Below are positions 21,889-34,559 of a stretch of 64,000 nt of DNA, piece after piece (positions within the stretch are counted from its first letter, which is position 1; every line of letters starts with the position of its first letter). The notes beneath the pieces were generated by a model, which made no database searches, was not told the DNA's origin, and was given only the letters and a program-made list of their open reading frames with translations. The position numbers and the translations under genes are program-made. The stretch is from Erodium maritimum (Eukaryota; Streptophyta; Magnoliopsida; Geraniales; Geraniaceae): the NCBI GenBank assembly GCA_963921825.1, contig OY997594.1, positions 37,442,557-37,506,556 of the forward strand, read 5' to 3'.

Positions 21889-24800
21889 ATGATAGCCTTG
21901 GCATGGAATTGTCGGGGGCTTAGGAACCCCGGGAGACAATAGTTCCTAATAGGTTTAATAAACCGAAATAAGCCCAATGTAGTGTTCTTGAGTGAAACAA
22001 AAAGCAAGACGGATATCATTCAAGGCATTAGTCGTTGTACGAGGATGGAAGGTTGTTTTGTTGTGGAGGCACAGGGTGCAAGTGGAGGTTTGGCGATGGT
22101 GTGGAGAAATAGGGAAGATGGAGTTATAAGGGACCATGATCGGGGGTTTATAGATATGGATTACAAGTTGGAGGAGGGCGAGCAGGTTCGAATAACAGGC
22201 ATGTATGGTGAGCCTAGAAGAGATAGATGACATTTGACATAGGCATTAATCCGAAACCTAGACCGAAATCAGGCGGCACTGTGGTCTATGATGGGTGATT
22301 TTAACAATGTATTGAGTCGGGAGGATGTCAGAGTGGGAAACCCTTACCCCAGAGAGCTCATGATCGGTTTATGGAGGCTTTGGAGGATAGTCACTTGCAG
22401 GATGTGGGGACACAAGGACATAGGTTTACCTGGGAGATGGGTAGACACAGAGGTGACGGAATAGAGTCTTAGTTGGACTGAGTGGTCATCAGTCGTGGGT
22501 GGATGATGAAATTCCCCAATTCTAGCCTCCATTACGGGGGACTTTCTCCATCCGATCATGCCCCAATATGGTTTTATGGAGAGAAGGAAAGAGGCACACA
22601 GAAAGCAAGACATTTCAAATTCGATTAGAGTTGGACAAGGGATGCGGGTTGTGGCCATGTGTTGAAGACAGTGTGGGAGGCGAACACCCATGTAAGCATG
22701 GTTGAGAAGGGAAGGATAGTAGCAGCACGTTTAAAACAATGGTCGGCGCACAATTACAACAGAATTGATGTCAGGAGCTGCCAAGAGGACATGGACAGAT
22801 TAGTTGGTCCATGGGATCAAGGCCGGGAGAGGAGAATTCAGCAACTTCTGGGGAGGATAACAGAATTGTTGCGGATTAAGAATATGAGGTGGAGACAACG
22901 GGCAAAACAATTTTGGCTCAAGGGGGGAGATTTGAACACGAGGTATTTTCAGGCAAAAACAAGAGCCAAAAAATGCCATAATTGTATCAAGGGACTGCGT
23001 GATGAGAACGGGGTACTTAGAGGATGGGGTGGTGGACTAGAGCAGGTAATGTCTAATTACTTTACTGATTTGTTTAAGTCAAATGGTTCGGATGGAGAAG
23101 ATATTTATGGGTTGATACCCCATACGGTAACTAAGACACGGAATTCGGAGTTGTTAAGACCAGTGTCAAGTGAAGAGGTGAGACATGCAATTTTCAGTAT
23201 GGAGGCATTGAAGGCACCAGGCCCGGACGGATTCAATCCGATTTTTCATCATCATTACTGGAATATTGTGAGTCAGGAAGCAGTTGAACTGATACGAAAT
23301 GTATTTTAGTCGGGCACTTTACCAAGAAGCTTGAATGATACGAATATTGTCTTAATCCCTCAGAAGAGGAGACCTGAAAGAATGGCAGAATTTCGCCCAA
23401 TAGCCCTGTGTAACGTGCTCTACAAAATTGTATCGAAAGTGATAATAAACAAAATGAAGGGGGCGCTGGACAAGATTATTTCAGTCTCAGAGCGCTTTTG
23501 TGGAAGGCAGATTAATTACTGACAATATAATTGTGTCTGGTAAAGTGCTACATCACTTGAGAAACCAAAAACAGGGAAGGAACGAAAAGATGGCAATGAA
23601 GGTAGACATGGGCAAAGCGTATGATCGGGTGGAGTGGAGGTTTCTGAAGTTAGTATTGCTCAAGATGGGGTTCTCAGAGATATGGGTGAACTTGTTGATG
23701 GTGTGTATAAAAACTAAAAAGTTGTGGGTTACTTCTGAAGGTCGGCGGATTGGTCCAATAATACCGGAGAGGGGTCTTCGGCAAGGAGACCCTCTATCTC
23801 CATATCTTTTCATCATATGTGCAGAGAGATTATCTAGGCTAATTGCTAAGGGTGAAGGGGACAACAGAATCAAAGGAATCAGTATGGCTCGGAGTGCCCT
23901 TCAAGTGTCACATATGTTCTTTGCTGATGATAGTTTTCTGTTTTCTAGAGCTACTGCACATGAAGCTTTGGCGTGGAAGAGCATTTTGCAGACCTATAAG
24001 AGAGCTTCAGGCCAAATGATCAATTATGATAAATCATCTATTATGTTCCGTCCTAACACCCTAGAGCAAACGAAACAAGAGATTAATGGCATTTTGGGAA
24101 TGCAGGAGGTTCAGGATACGAGAACTTATTTGGGACTACCGACTATATTGCAGCGCAACAGGTATCAGAGCTTAGTTTTCATTAAAGATCGCATCATTAA
24201 AAAAACTTCAGGAGTGGGATGAATTATTACTGAGCAAAGCTGGGAAAGATGTGATATTGAAAGCAGTTATACAGGCTCTCCCCACATACACAATGGGCGT
24301 GTATCTACTACCCTAGAAATTGATACAGGAGATCGAAACAATTATGAATAAGTATTGGTGGAGCCATGATGGCAGAACAGTTCAACGGATCAAGTGGAAG
24401 ATGTGGGTGTTAATTTGTGATCACAAGTCGCAAGGAGGTCTGGGTTTCAAGCATCTGGCATATTTTAATTTAGCCATGTTGGGCAAATAGGGATGGAGAT
24501 TGCTACATCACCCGGAAAGTTTAGTAGTTCGTGTACTAAAGGCAAAATATTATCCAGATACTAACTTTCTGGGCGCAAGTCCAATAGCAGGATGTAGCTA
24601 TGGGTGGACAAGTATTCTAGCAGGGCAGCAGTTGGTTCGGTAAATAGCCCGTAGAAGAGTTGGGGCCGGTCCGGAGGTCAGGGTGGTTGATCCGAGTTGG
24701 CTGCCGGTAGAGGAGGTTCCGAATTTTGAACTGGACGAGGTGATGATAGGATGGACGGTGGGGAGATTGATGCAAAATCAAGGGAGGAGATGGAATAGGG

Positions 24801-25954
24801 AGTTGGTGGAAAATCATTTCCCAGGGGAAATCGCTGAGGCTATCTTAGCCATGTCAATCTCACGTTCCCGTCAGCAGTGAGAATGGTATTGGTGGGGGGT
24901 TAAGGACGGAAAGTACTCGGTTCGGGAAGTGTACAAGTCCACGCAGAGGAGACTGTGGAGATGGAGGCCGGAGGACAGGGAGTTGTTTTGGAAGAAGGGG
25001 TGGAATTTGAAGGCACCTCCAAACATAAAACACTTTCTGTGGAGAATCTTTTCAGGTACACTTCCAACAAACTCTAATCTTCGACGAAGACATGTGCCAA
25101 TTCAGGGTGATTGTGGTTTGTGTGGGATGGAGGAGACAGAGTACCATGTGTTGTTCGATTGTGGAGTGGCGAGAACTTTATGGGTAAATGAGGGGATTCG
25201 GAGACCAAGGGAAGATGAGGATATGAAAACGTGGTTTCTGGGGTGTTGGGATGGAGGGCGGGAGAAGGGCCGGAACTGGTGGCCTTTATTTGGTGGGAAG
25301 TTTGGAGAACCCGTAATTTGAGGATATGGCAACGGAAGGTGAGATCGGTAGGGGAAAGTAGAGAGGCGGCTGCTTGGGGGTTATAGGACTGGACGACGGC
25401 CCAAGAAAACAATTTGGTGTCGCAACCAGGGAGAGGGTCGCGAGTCATAAGATGGGTAAAGCCAGGGGAGGACGAGCTGAAAATTAATGTAGACGGAGCA
25501 GTGCTGGCAGGTGGACGGGGGGGGGGGGGGGGGGGGGGTGGGCGGAGGAGGAATGGTGTGTATGGGGGCTGACGGAATGGCGAAAACGGCTCGGGTGGTA
25601 TTATTTGAAGGAGCAAGGGACCCAGAGATGATTGAAGCGTTGAGCCTAGATGCAACCCTGGATTGGGTGAAGGACATGGGATGGAGAAAATGGGTGATTG
25701 AATTCGATTGTCTCGGAATTGTTCAAGCGATTAATAGTACATCGCAGTTAATATCTCCTTTAGGAGTGTTTATTACAGAGAGCACACTAAAGCTGAGGGA
25801 GTTGGAGGGCTTCAGAGTTGAGTTTGTTCGCATGGAAGCCAATACAGTAGCTCATACACTAGCTAGACATACCATTGAATGGTTTTATATTGATTGGCGT
25901 ACAACGCCCATACCAAACATTTTGTTAGCTGCTTTGAACAACAATTTAAGTTGA
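21889..25954 (+). pseudogene. LINE ORF2: endonuclease, reverse transcriptase, RNase H, broken
   Basis: ORF2 makes the nicking endonuclease and reverse transcriptase that copy the LINE. It opens at ATG 21889 with ALAWNCRGLRNPGR, then a stop; endonuclease pieces NVVFLSETKS and MGDFNNVLSR follow. RT motifs are KAPGPDGFNP (near 23215), EFRPIALCNVLYKI, KVDMGKAYDRVEW, GLRQGDPLSPYLFI and the catalytic FADD (near 23925). The zinc-binding region NIKHFLWRIFSGTLPTN and CGLCGMEETEYHVLFDC is at 25000-25170. RNase H pieces NVDGAV, EALSLDATLDW and NTVAHTLARH end the ORF at 25954. At least six stops or frame changes interrupt it, including one beside the G tract at 25518. Confidence 0.88.
25518..25540 (+). 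repeat. Poly-G tract within the LINE RNase H region
   Basis: More than 20 consecutive G residues occur just after the NVDGAV motif and shift the reading frame. This is either slippage in a glycine-coding run or a sequencing/assembly artefact. Confidence 0.85.
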
Positions 25955-25985
25955 AATATATACAACTTTATTCTTCAAAAAAAAA

Positions 25986-26335
25986 TCCAACGCAGACTTT
26001 GGCACCGGGTTTTTCTTCGCAAGTGAAAAAGATCGGCGGCGGGTGCTGGATAAAGAACCATGGACTTTTAATAAAGCGTTTTACCCCTAACGAAATACTC
26101 TGATGAGGAAAACGACAAGAACTTGGTGTTTGATCACAACTCTTTGTGGGTACATGCGTCTAATCTACCATTCAGTGCGCTAACAAAACCAGTTGGAGAA
26201 ATCATAGATTAACTGTTGGGAGGGACGTTGGAGGTAGACTGTAACAAAGAGGGTAGAGCGTGGGAAGACTATCTACATATCAGAGTACAGTGGAGTATTG
26301 ATAGTCCTCTCCGGAACACATTAAAACTATGATTA
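25986..26335 (+). pseudogene. Second LINE ORF1 fragment abutting the poly(A) tail
   Basis: Directly after the A tract the sequence resumes at the PTQTLAPG point of ORF1 and runs through matches of EPWTFNKAF, SLWVHASNLPFSALTKPVGE and KEGRAWEDYLHIRV. Several stops interrupt it. It corresponds to part of 20777-21135 of the first LINE but is a diverged copy, and it lacks its own upstream or downstream LINE sequence. Confidence 0.75.
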
Positions 26336-27169
26336 GAGACACCATCATCTAGTTGAATGAGTACCTCTTGGGGTGGTTGAGTTGATACTTCCCAACTATC
26401 TTGTCCAGGGTGGTGTCGTCACCACTAGGTATCAGTTTGTCTTCTATTATGTTAGATAATTTTTAACACACCCTATCAACACAAAGCCTTCACATTTATT
26501 AGAGGGATGAGACCACAGGTTGTTAACTAGGATAAGAGAAAGCAGTGGCGGAGCCAGCTTTTCTAATGAGGGGGGGCACCAAATTTTTTTTCACGGTAGT
26601 ATATAACACTAAAAAAAATATAAAATAATATTAGAAATGTTAATATCGCGTACAAAAATTACTACTTATTACTTATTACAATATGTTTTTTATTACAATT
26701 TTTTCATGATAATATAACATCTTCGCCTGAAGGTGTATTTGTAATATAAAAGTAAAATTGTGTCTCGAAAATGGTCAAATTGCTTGTTAAAAGGTACAAT
26801 ACATCATTTGGACACAAAAATACTATACATAAAAACAAATTGATATTAAACTCGTTGAACAAACGTTTAATATCGTAGAGAACTAAACTCAAAACTCAAA
26901 TTGATGATAGTTTCAAACCCTGAAAAAGGTAAAGACAAATAAATTTGGGTAAATTAATTAAAATTAAATAATAATAGTAATAATAAATCTAAAACAATTA
27001 ATAAATTTAAACAATATAAAATGTAGAACAGTTAAAAAAACTTAACTAATAAGAAATATAAAATAATTAGAAACTTAAATTTTTCGGAAGGATACAATTG
27101 AGAAAGTTAGCAAAATTAAAAGGCGTACAAACAAAACTAAAATAATTTTAAGAATATAATTAAAAAAAT
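26336..27169. other. AT-rich stretch with a possible hAT-type end
   Basis: At 26542 the phrase cagtggcggagccag occurs; closely similar termini are common at ends of plant repetitive elements, including hAT-like ones. A matching inverted end is not present. The rest is AT-rich with no gene. Confidence 0.3.
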
Positions 27170-30108
27170 CAACAATTTACCACACACAAACAGTTCACAA
27201 TAGGAAACAACAACCTAGAGTTAAGATCTTAGCACGATCAATTTTCACCAAAACATTCATGTCGATATCGTGTCGTTACAACCTGATTCAGCCGTCCCCG
27301 AACTACGTTGTAACCACCTGACATCCCTCAATTCACGTCTAACTATAGTGGCCTCTATAGCCAAACTGTGATGGTACATACACTTCAGTTTCTTTAGAAA
27401 ATCGGGCATGACCCATTCATAAATTACACTAACCATCCACTTAAGCTGGCACTCAAAACACAACATGCACAGATAAACAAGAACCAAAATATACAGCAGT
27501 TCAACCAACAACCAAACCGAGACTTTCTCGTCTCGTTCATACGCTTAGGACATCTCCGAATTGCGTAACCGACACACCAAACTCAACAACCTAACTCTAC
27601 CCACCTAATTGACGTACGGTCCGAGGTTTGAAAAACATTTTCAAATGAAATCAGGCTCTAATACCAAATTGTCACGCCCCAAATCCGGGTTTGACCGGAC
27701 TCGAGACGTGAACTAAAACAGTAATAAAATTTAAAAGACAGTAAAGTTAAAGAGCTTAAATAAAAGTCTGCGATTCAAAATTTTGAATAAAAGAATCAAC
27801 AACGCTAGAGTAAACCGTAAAGACAATAAATATTTCAAAAACGTTGTACATCTCTAGACTCTCTAGCCTAGGACCCTCGTAAGCTCCCAAGCATCGAGCA
27901 TCCGGCTAGTACACTTCCCGTTTAGAACCTGAAACAAAACAAGGTACGGGGTGAGCTTTCGCTCAGTAGGAAAAGTAGTTAAGGTTATAAGCAAGCGCTC
28001 ACCACCACGGGTAACCGTCCAATTAGGGCATACTAGTACAACACACAACTAATTTCCAACATAACTCGTAACCACAATCCTCAACTCGAGACCAAACCAC
28101 ACTAACAACCACAATCACCCAAACAGCACAAACAACAACCAGCACACCAATTAACAAGTCATCAACATAAAGTAGACTGTAAAAGTACAACACGTCCCGT
28201 ACCGCAGTCCCTTACTCGGTCGGCTGTCCACAGCCCGACACCCTCATATCGTACTGGAACATCATTGGCCTAGATATCTTCCCGTCAAACAACCGGGGCT
28301 CAATCTCAAATAGTCATACCGGAATCTCCATCGGTCTAAACCTCTTTCTCGAAACTCCTTCGGGCAAAGGATAGGTAAAAAAAACTTTCCTGGAACTCCT
28401 TCGGGCAAAGTACAGAACACGTAACCGTCGGCCTAGACGTCCCACATCGGATTACCCCCTCGATGCAAGCTATCGTACCGGAACCACTACCCAGGGGACC
28501 GCACATACTTGAGACCACTCATCGGACTAGGTACTACCCTACACCGGCGTACCCCCTCGGTCATATGTACCATACCGGAAACAACTCCTCGGAACACACA
28601 ACAAGATAATATCACAATTGCCATAAATAAACACGGCTTACCAAGCCTAACAACCGTTACCACAACAAGTCACGTCGGTCTATCACTCACCCAACCATAT
28701 CACAACCAAGGGTTCACATCAACACAAACACGCCACACTCGCCCATACATATCAACAACATGCTCAACAGAAATATTAAATCTTGTCTATTAAACCTAAC
28801 GACACCGACTCACACGACAGGCATCTCAAACAATAACAGGCAATTCCAAAACAACACACAACCTACGGCTCGACATGGCCGGTCTACCAGCACGGCAATT
28901 CCCAAGTATCGAAAACAGATAAAGCAGTTAACTAGTGAGTCACATCCTACATGTTACTACGACTCGTCCGGTTATTATCTGATATAAACGTTCCTTCCAG
29001 TTTTATTAATTCCTAGCATGCATACTAATAAATTTCCGCAATTAAACCGGTATCCGCTACATTCCCTACCTCAACCGAAGAACAACAGGTACTTCTCCTA
29101 GCTGCTGACGTCCTGGCTTGCTACCTTCGGTCTTCTCTTCGATCGAAGCCGAACTCTAATTTAACACGAAAAACGATAATTAAAACCGATTTCAAAGTTG
29201 AATTAAAAAGGTCACGACGATTTCAATTTAAGTTCAAAAGTTTCATTTTAGACTCGAGCGGGCTAAAAGCGGGATTACGACGAATCGGGTTCGAGCACCC
29301 GCGCACCGAACTCAGAACCCGGTGTACGTTTTCCGAGGCACGGATCCTGATGCACGGGTTTTGGGAACGATTCCTGAGGTACGATTCTGCGTTCCATTTT
29401 TGTCCCGTTCTAAGTCCGATTTATCATTCGATTTAGTCATTCCACGTTTTCCCAAAAAAAACGTTCACAGACTTGTTTTGCTCACAGTCCCGTTTAATCA
29501 AACCTTTTCAAAACAAAGTTGTTCTGGTTTTAATTTAATTTCCTTTTTCAAAGATTAAAACTGATTTTATTTAAAACTTAACTCTTTTATGTTCTTTTGA
29601 AAGCTCAAAGATTCAGATCCAGTATTAAACAGATTTGCCCAGATCCAATGGAAGTTCGAAACAAAGAAACAAAAGGGAGGGGGAAAAAGTTCGGTCAGAT
29701 TACGACCGATCACCGGCGAAGCCACCGGCGACCAAACCCTCACAGAGTTGCGTTTCTCACCGTGGGGAAACGAAGGCGACGAGAAGTGGTAGCTGCGGTG
29801 TCGGACGCGGCGGCGGAGCACGGCGGGATTCCACCTCAGATCTGGACGAGGCTCTCAGATCTGTCAGCACGCCGGCAAGTTCACCTCGCCTCTGGGTGAA
29901 CGACGACGATGAGACTAGGTCTTGCCACTTCCGAGGACAGAGGCGACGGTTGAACGGGGAAGAAGGGAGAGAAGGACTAGGGAGTACGGTGGCCGGCGGT
30001 CGTGAGAGAAGAGGAGATGGTGGTTCGGGGCGGCGGCAGGTGTGTGAAGAGGAGGAGAGAAGGCTGGCCTAGACCGTGGTCGACGTGGTTCACACTGTGG
30101 AGAGGGGC
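27170..30108 (-). mobile_element. Gypsy (Tekay-like) LTR plus leader, minus strand: left arm of a palindrome
   Basis: Read on the minus strand the LTR ends at 27670 with GGGGCGTGACA, followed by the primer-binding site TGGTATTAGAGCC, complementary to initiator tRNA-Met, and a leader to 27170. It mirrors 30212-32611 with roughly 90 per cent identity in the parts compared by eye. About 510 bp (29395-29905) is present only in this arm. No LTR 5' end is clear at the centre. Confidence 0.75.
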
Positions 30109-30211
30109 GTCGGCGATCGGAGAAGAGGGGGAATGGATGGTCGGGAGAGAGAAGAGAAAGAGGGGAGGGGGTCAGCGACTGAAACGAAGAAGAAGGAACC
30201 AAATGGGTTAA
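30109..30211. other. Spacer at the palindrome centre
   Basis: About 103 bp of purine-rich sequence lies between the two arms and is in neither. It probably marks the rearrangement or insertion junction. Confidence 0.6.
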
Positions 30212-32611
30212 AACCCCTCTCCACAGTGTGAACCACGTCGACCACAGTCTAGGCCAGCCTTCTCTCCTCCTCTTCACACACCCGCCGCCGCCCCAAACCA
30301 CCATCTCCTCTTCTCTCACGACCGCCGGCCACCATAGCCCAAGTTCTTCTCTCCCTTCTTCCCCGTTCAGCTGCCGCCGCCGTCCTCGGAAGTGGAATCG
30401 TACCTCGGCAATCATGCCTGAAACCCCGTGCATCGGGATCTGTGCCTCGGAAAACGTACACCAGGTTCTGAGTTCGGTGCGCGGGTGCTCGAACCCGATT
30501 CGTCGTAATCCCGCTTTTAGCCCGCTCGAGTCTAAAAGGAAACTTTTGAACTTAAATCGAAACCGTCGTGACCTTTTTAATTCAACTTTAAAACCGGTTT
30601 TAATTTTCTCTTTTCGTGTTAAATTAGTGTCTGGCTTCGATCGAAGAGAAGACCAGAGGTAGCAAGCCAGGACGTCAACAGCTAGGAGAAATACCTGTTG
30701 TTCTTCGGTTGTGGTAGGGAATGTAGCAGATACCGGTTTAATTGCGGAAAGTTACTAGTATGCATGCTAGGAATTAATAAAACTGGAAGGAACGTTTATA
30801 TCAGATAATAACCGGACGAGTCGTAGTAACATGTAGGATGTGACTCACTAGTTAACTGCTTTATCTGTTTTCGATACTTGGGAATTGCCGTGCTGGTAGA
30901 CCGGCCATGTCGAGCCGTAGGTTGTGTGGAATTGCCTGTTATTTTTTGAGATGCCTGTCGTGTGAGTCGGTGTCGTTAGGTTTAATAGACAAGATTTAAT
31001 ATATTAGGTTAGCATGTTGTTGATATATATGTATGGGCGAGTGTGGCGTGTTTGTGTTGATGTGAACCCTTGGTTGTGATATGGTCGGGTGAGTGATAGA
31101 CCGACGTGACTGGTTGTGGTAACGGTTGTTGGGCTTGGTAAGCCGTGTTTATTTATGGCAATTGTGATATTATCTTGTTGTGTGTTCCGAGGAGTTGTTT
31201 CCGGTATGGTACATATGACCGAGGGGGTACGCCGGTGTAGGGTAGTACCTAGTCCGATGAGTGGTCTCAAGTATGCGCGGTCCCCTGGGTAGTGGTTCCG
31301 GTACGATAGCTTGCATCGAGGGGGTAATCCGATGTGGGATGTCTAGGCCGACGGTTACGTGTTCTGTACTTTGCCCGAAGGAGTTCTAGGAAAGTTTTTT
31401 TACCTATCCTTTGCCCGAAGGAGTTCCGGGAAAGAGGTTTAGACCGATGGAGATTCTGGTATGACTATTTGAGATTGAGCCCCGGTTGTTTGACGGGAAG
31501 ATATCTAGGTCGATGATGTTCCGGTATGATATGAGGGTGTCGGGCTGTGGACAGCCGACCGAGTAAGGGACTGCGGTACGGGACGTGTTGTACTTTTACA
31601 GTCTACTTTATGTTGATGACTTGTTAATTGGTGTGATGGTTGTTGTTTGTGCTGTTTGGGTGATTGTGGTTGTTAGTATGGTTTGGTCTCGAGTTGAGGA
31701 TTGTGGTTACGAATTCTGTTGGAAATTAGTTGTGTGCTGTACTAGTATGCCCTAATTGGACGGTTACATGTGGTGGTGAGAGCTTTCTTATAACCTTAAC
31801 TACTTTTCCTACTGAGCGAAAGCTCACCCCTTACCTTGTTGTTTTTCAGGTTTCAAACGGGAAGTGTACTAGCCGGATGCTCGATGCTTGGGAGCTTACG
31901 AGGGTCCTAGGCTAGAGAGTCTAGAGACGTACAACGTTTTTGAAATATTTATTGTCTTTACGGTTTACTCTAGCGTTGTTGATTCTTTTATTCAAAATTT
32001 TGAATCGCAGACTTTTATTTAAGCTCTTTAACTTTACTGTCTTTTAAATTTTATTACTATTTTAGTTCACGTCTCGAGTCCGGTCAAACCCGGATTTGGG
32101 GCGTGACAATTTGGTATTAGAGCCTGATTTCATTTGAAAATGTTTTTCAAACCTCGGACCGTACGTCAGTTAGGTGGGTAGAGTTAGGTTGTTGAGTTTG
32201 GTGTGTCGGTTAAGCAATTCAGAGATGTCCTAAGCGTATGAACGAGACGAGAAAGTCTCGGTTTGGTTGTTGGTTGAAATGCTGTGTATTTTGGTTCTTG
32301 TTTATCTGTGCAGGGTGTGTTTTGAGTGCCTGCTTAAGCGGATGGTTAGTGTAATTTACGAATGGGTCATGCCCGATTTTCTGCAGAAACTGAAGTGTAT
32401 GTACCATCACAGTTTGGCTATAGGGGCCACTATAGCTGGACGTGAATGGGGGGATGTCGGGTGGTTACAACGTAGTTCGGGGATGCGTGAATCGGGTTGT
32501 AACGACACGATATCGACATGAATGTTTTGGGTAAAATTGATCGTGCTAAGATCTTAACTCTAGCTTGTTGTTGCTTATTGTGAACTGTTCGTGTGTGGTA
32601 AATTGTTGATT
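30212..32611 (+). mobile_element. Gypsy (Tekay-like) LTR plus leader, plus strand: right arm of a palindrome
   Basis: The LTR ends GGGGCGTGACA at 32108, with the PBS TGGTATTAGAGCC starting at 32112. It is the inverted counterpart of 27170-30108. The leader continues past the mirrored part into a decayed internal region. The LTR 5' terminus is not recognisable, so this arm is probably truncated. Confidence 0.75.
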
Positions 32612-34071
32612 TGTGTGACTTGTGCGTAAACTCCCCGACTGTTGGTGATTTGTGTGACTTGTGTATTTCTGCTGTTTTATTTGGCGGTTATGTGTGGACT
32701 TCCCTGTTTTGGTGTTATAGTATGACTATACTACTATACTTAGTATATTATTAGTACGAGTGTGACTGTTTGATCCGTGTGTGCACGTTAGTTATGTTAA
32801 GCATGTCTTTCTCTAAGAGTAAGAAACTCAAAGTGGGCGTTACCCATGTGGAGGGTACTAGCGTCGTGGCACCTCGAAGTAGGAGATGTAAGCCGTTTGG
32901 GGCACAAGTACCCGGGTTACTCCTACTGGGGAGGTTAAGAGGAGCAACACCAGCAGGTTTCCGGGCTGCAACGGGACGGAGTATCAGAGATGAGGTGCGA
33001 GGCCAGACTTAAGACGTGGACCGTTTGCACCAGTTTGGGTGTCCGCTGAGGCGATTGAATGCAAGAAGTTCGAGAGAGGGCCCCGAGCAGGAGTTTGAGT
33101 CAAGTTCTCAACCTACTGAATCGGGTGTAGTTTTGAGATGGTGGATACAACGACAACAGTGGGACAAGGTCGCAGAAAGACCACAAGGGCCCGTAAGACT
33201 CAATAGCGACCGAGCAGTGTTGCGAGACTGTGCGAGACTCGAGAACTGAGGGGGGGGGGGGGGGGGGGGGGGAAGAACCGCAGTGTTTCCCCGGCCACAG
33301 GCACTGTCTGACCGTATGAAGCAAACAGGATCAGGAACATCGGGAGGTCCCGTCGCGTTGGAACGAGGGACCAGTGTGTTTATACTGTCGGCAGCCGGGA
33401 CATCAGATACGAGTGCCCGAGCGGCGGAGAGCCGCAACAACACTAGTAAGCCGTCAGCCTGGTCAGAAGAGGTGGCCGAGTGACGATGAGATCAGAGTGG
33501 CGCAGCGAAAGCGTGGTGGGCCCATAACCCACAAGCATCGCTTTCTCCGGTTTTCTTTATACGTGAGGAGACGTGGAGGTCTGAGAGTAGAACCTTGATG
33601 AGGTTCTAGCATCTTGACACCCCGACTGAGTACATTATGGTTTGGCGAGTGTGTGCAGTGTATGGTAGAAATGGGAGTACCTCACGAGGTATCCGGAAAC
33701 AAATCGCCGAGTACGACTACCACAGCGCTTTCAGGCCAGTAACACTATGGCACCGCACGAAGCGTTGGATGGTAGGTCAAGCATTTGCCCAAGCAGGGCA
33801 CACTTGAGGTTTAATAATGACCAGTTCGGTCCCGAGTTTCTCGAGAAGCGACTGAAGGGTCGTGTGATCGTGGACGATTAATAACCGCACAGAGTTGACA
33901 CGGTGGCGCGAGGATGAGGTACGCGCGAGGTATCCAAACCGTTCGGAGCCTGAGGGACTGATCCTTGTAGTGTCTTTAGTTTTGTGGTATTGTGGGTGAA
34001 TGCACCTGTAAACTGGTTGAGTTTGCGTGTTGTTTACTTGTGTTACCGTGGGTGGTTGGTCGGGGCGTGAC
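32612..34071 (+). pseudogene. Decayed gypsy gag region and possible 3' LTR end
   Basis: Downstream of the PBS and leader, frames are short and broken. At about 33374 CLYCRQPGHQIR followed, one frame over, by ECPSG is a gag zinc knuckle (C-x2-C-x4-H-x4-C) with a frameshift. A G tract of about 22 bases lies at 33251-33272. At 34061-34071 the phrase ggggcgtgaca recurs and may mark another LTR end. No protease, RT or integrase survives. Confidence 0.55.
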
Positions 34072-34559
34072 ACCACCTGCACCAAACCGGTTCATTGAGG
34101 ACGATCAAGTCAAAATCGAATACTCACAAAGTGGTCGTCACTTCCCGACACTATTCGTCTCACATAAGATTTCTTGGATTTCTATGGTCACTTGGTCGCT
34201 AGGGGTTTTTATTCTAGTATTTTATGTTCTTAATTCTATGTTTTCGAATTTCTACGTAACTTTTGGTTTCAGTTCAACATAGCCTTTGGGAAAATTTATT
34301 TATATTAATATTAGATTTTCATGTCTTGGGACAAGTCACACCTTATACATTATCATTTGAGTTAATAAATAATTGGCAAAAGTTTTATTATCATTAAGTT
34401 GTAATCCTAAAGACAATAAAAGTCAAAAACACGTAATCTAGCGGCTACAGTCTCGGGAATTGTAAAATAATCCTCCCTCCTCTATTTGGATTCTGTCTCT
34501 GCCATGTCAGCAGCCAGGCTGACAAAAAAAAAGGTGTTGCGCTGCGTTTTGTAGCATTG
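34072..34559. other. Stretch without a recognised gene
   Basis: A short frame with NRFIEDDQVKIEYSQSG at about 34085-34135 looks protein-like but is isolated. The remainder is AT-rich. Confidence 0.25.

Larger units (their letters stand above)
20460..25985 (+). mobile_element. Near full-length but decayed LINE (L1-type)
   Basis: The element has, in order, a 5' leader, ORF1, ORF2 with endonuclease, reverse transcriptase, zinc-binding and RNase H regions, a short 3' UTR and an A tract at 25977-25985. Many stops and frameshifts disable it. Its 5' limit is set only by loss of similarity near 20460. No target duplication was found, because another LINE piece abuts the poly(A). Confidence 0.88.

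Noticed and set aside
25511-25954. Start of a separate Gly-rich protein
   Set aside because: The Gly run is the poly-G tract; the rest is the LINE RNase H region in its normal frame.
29597-30433. Several Arg-rich or Pro-rich frames on both strands
   Set aside because: They lie in the GC-rich leader of the inverted gypsy LTRs and are mirrored between the arms, so they are repeat by-products.
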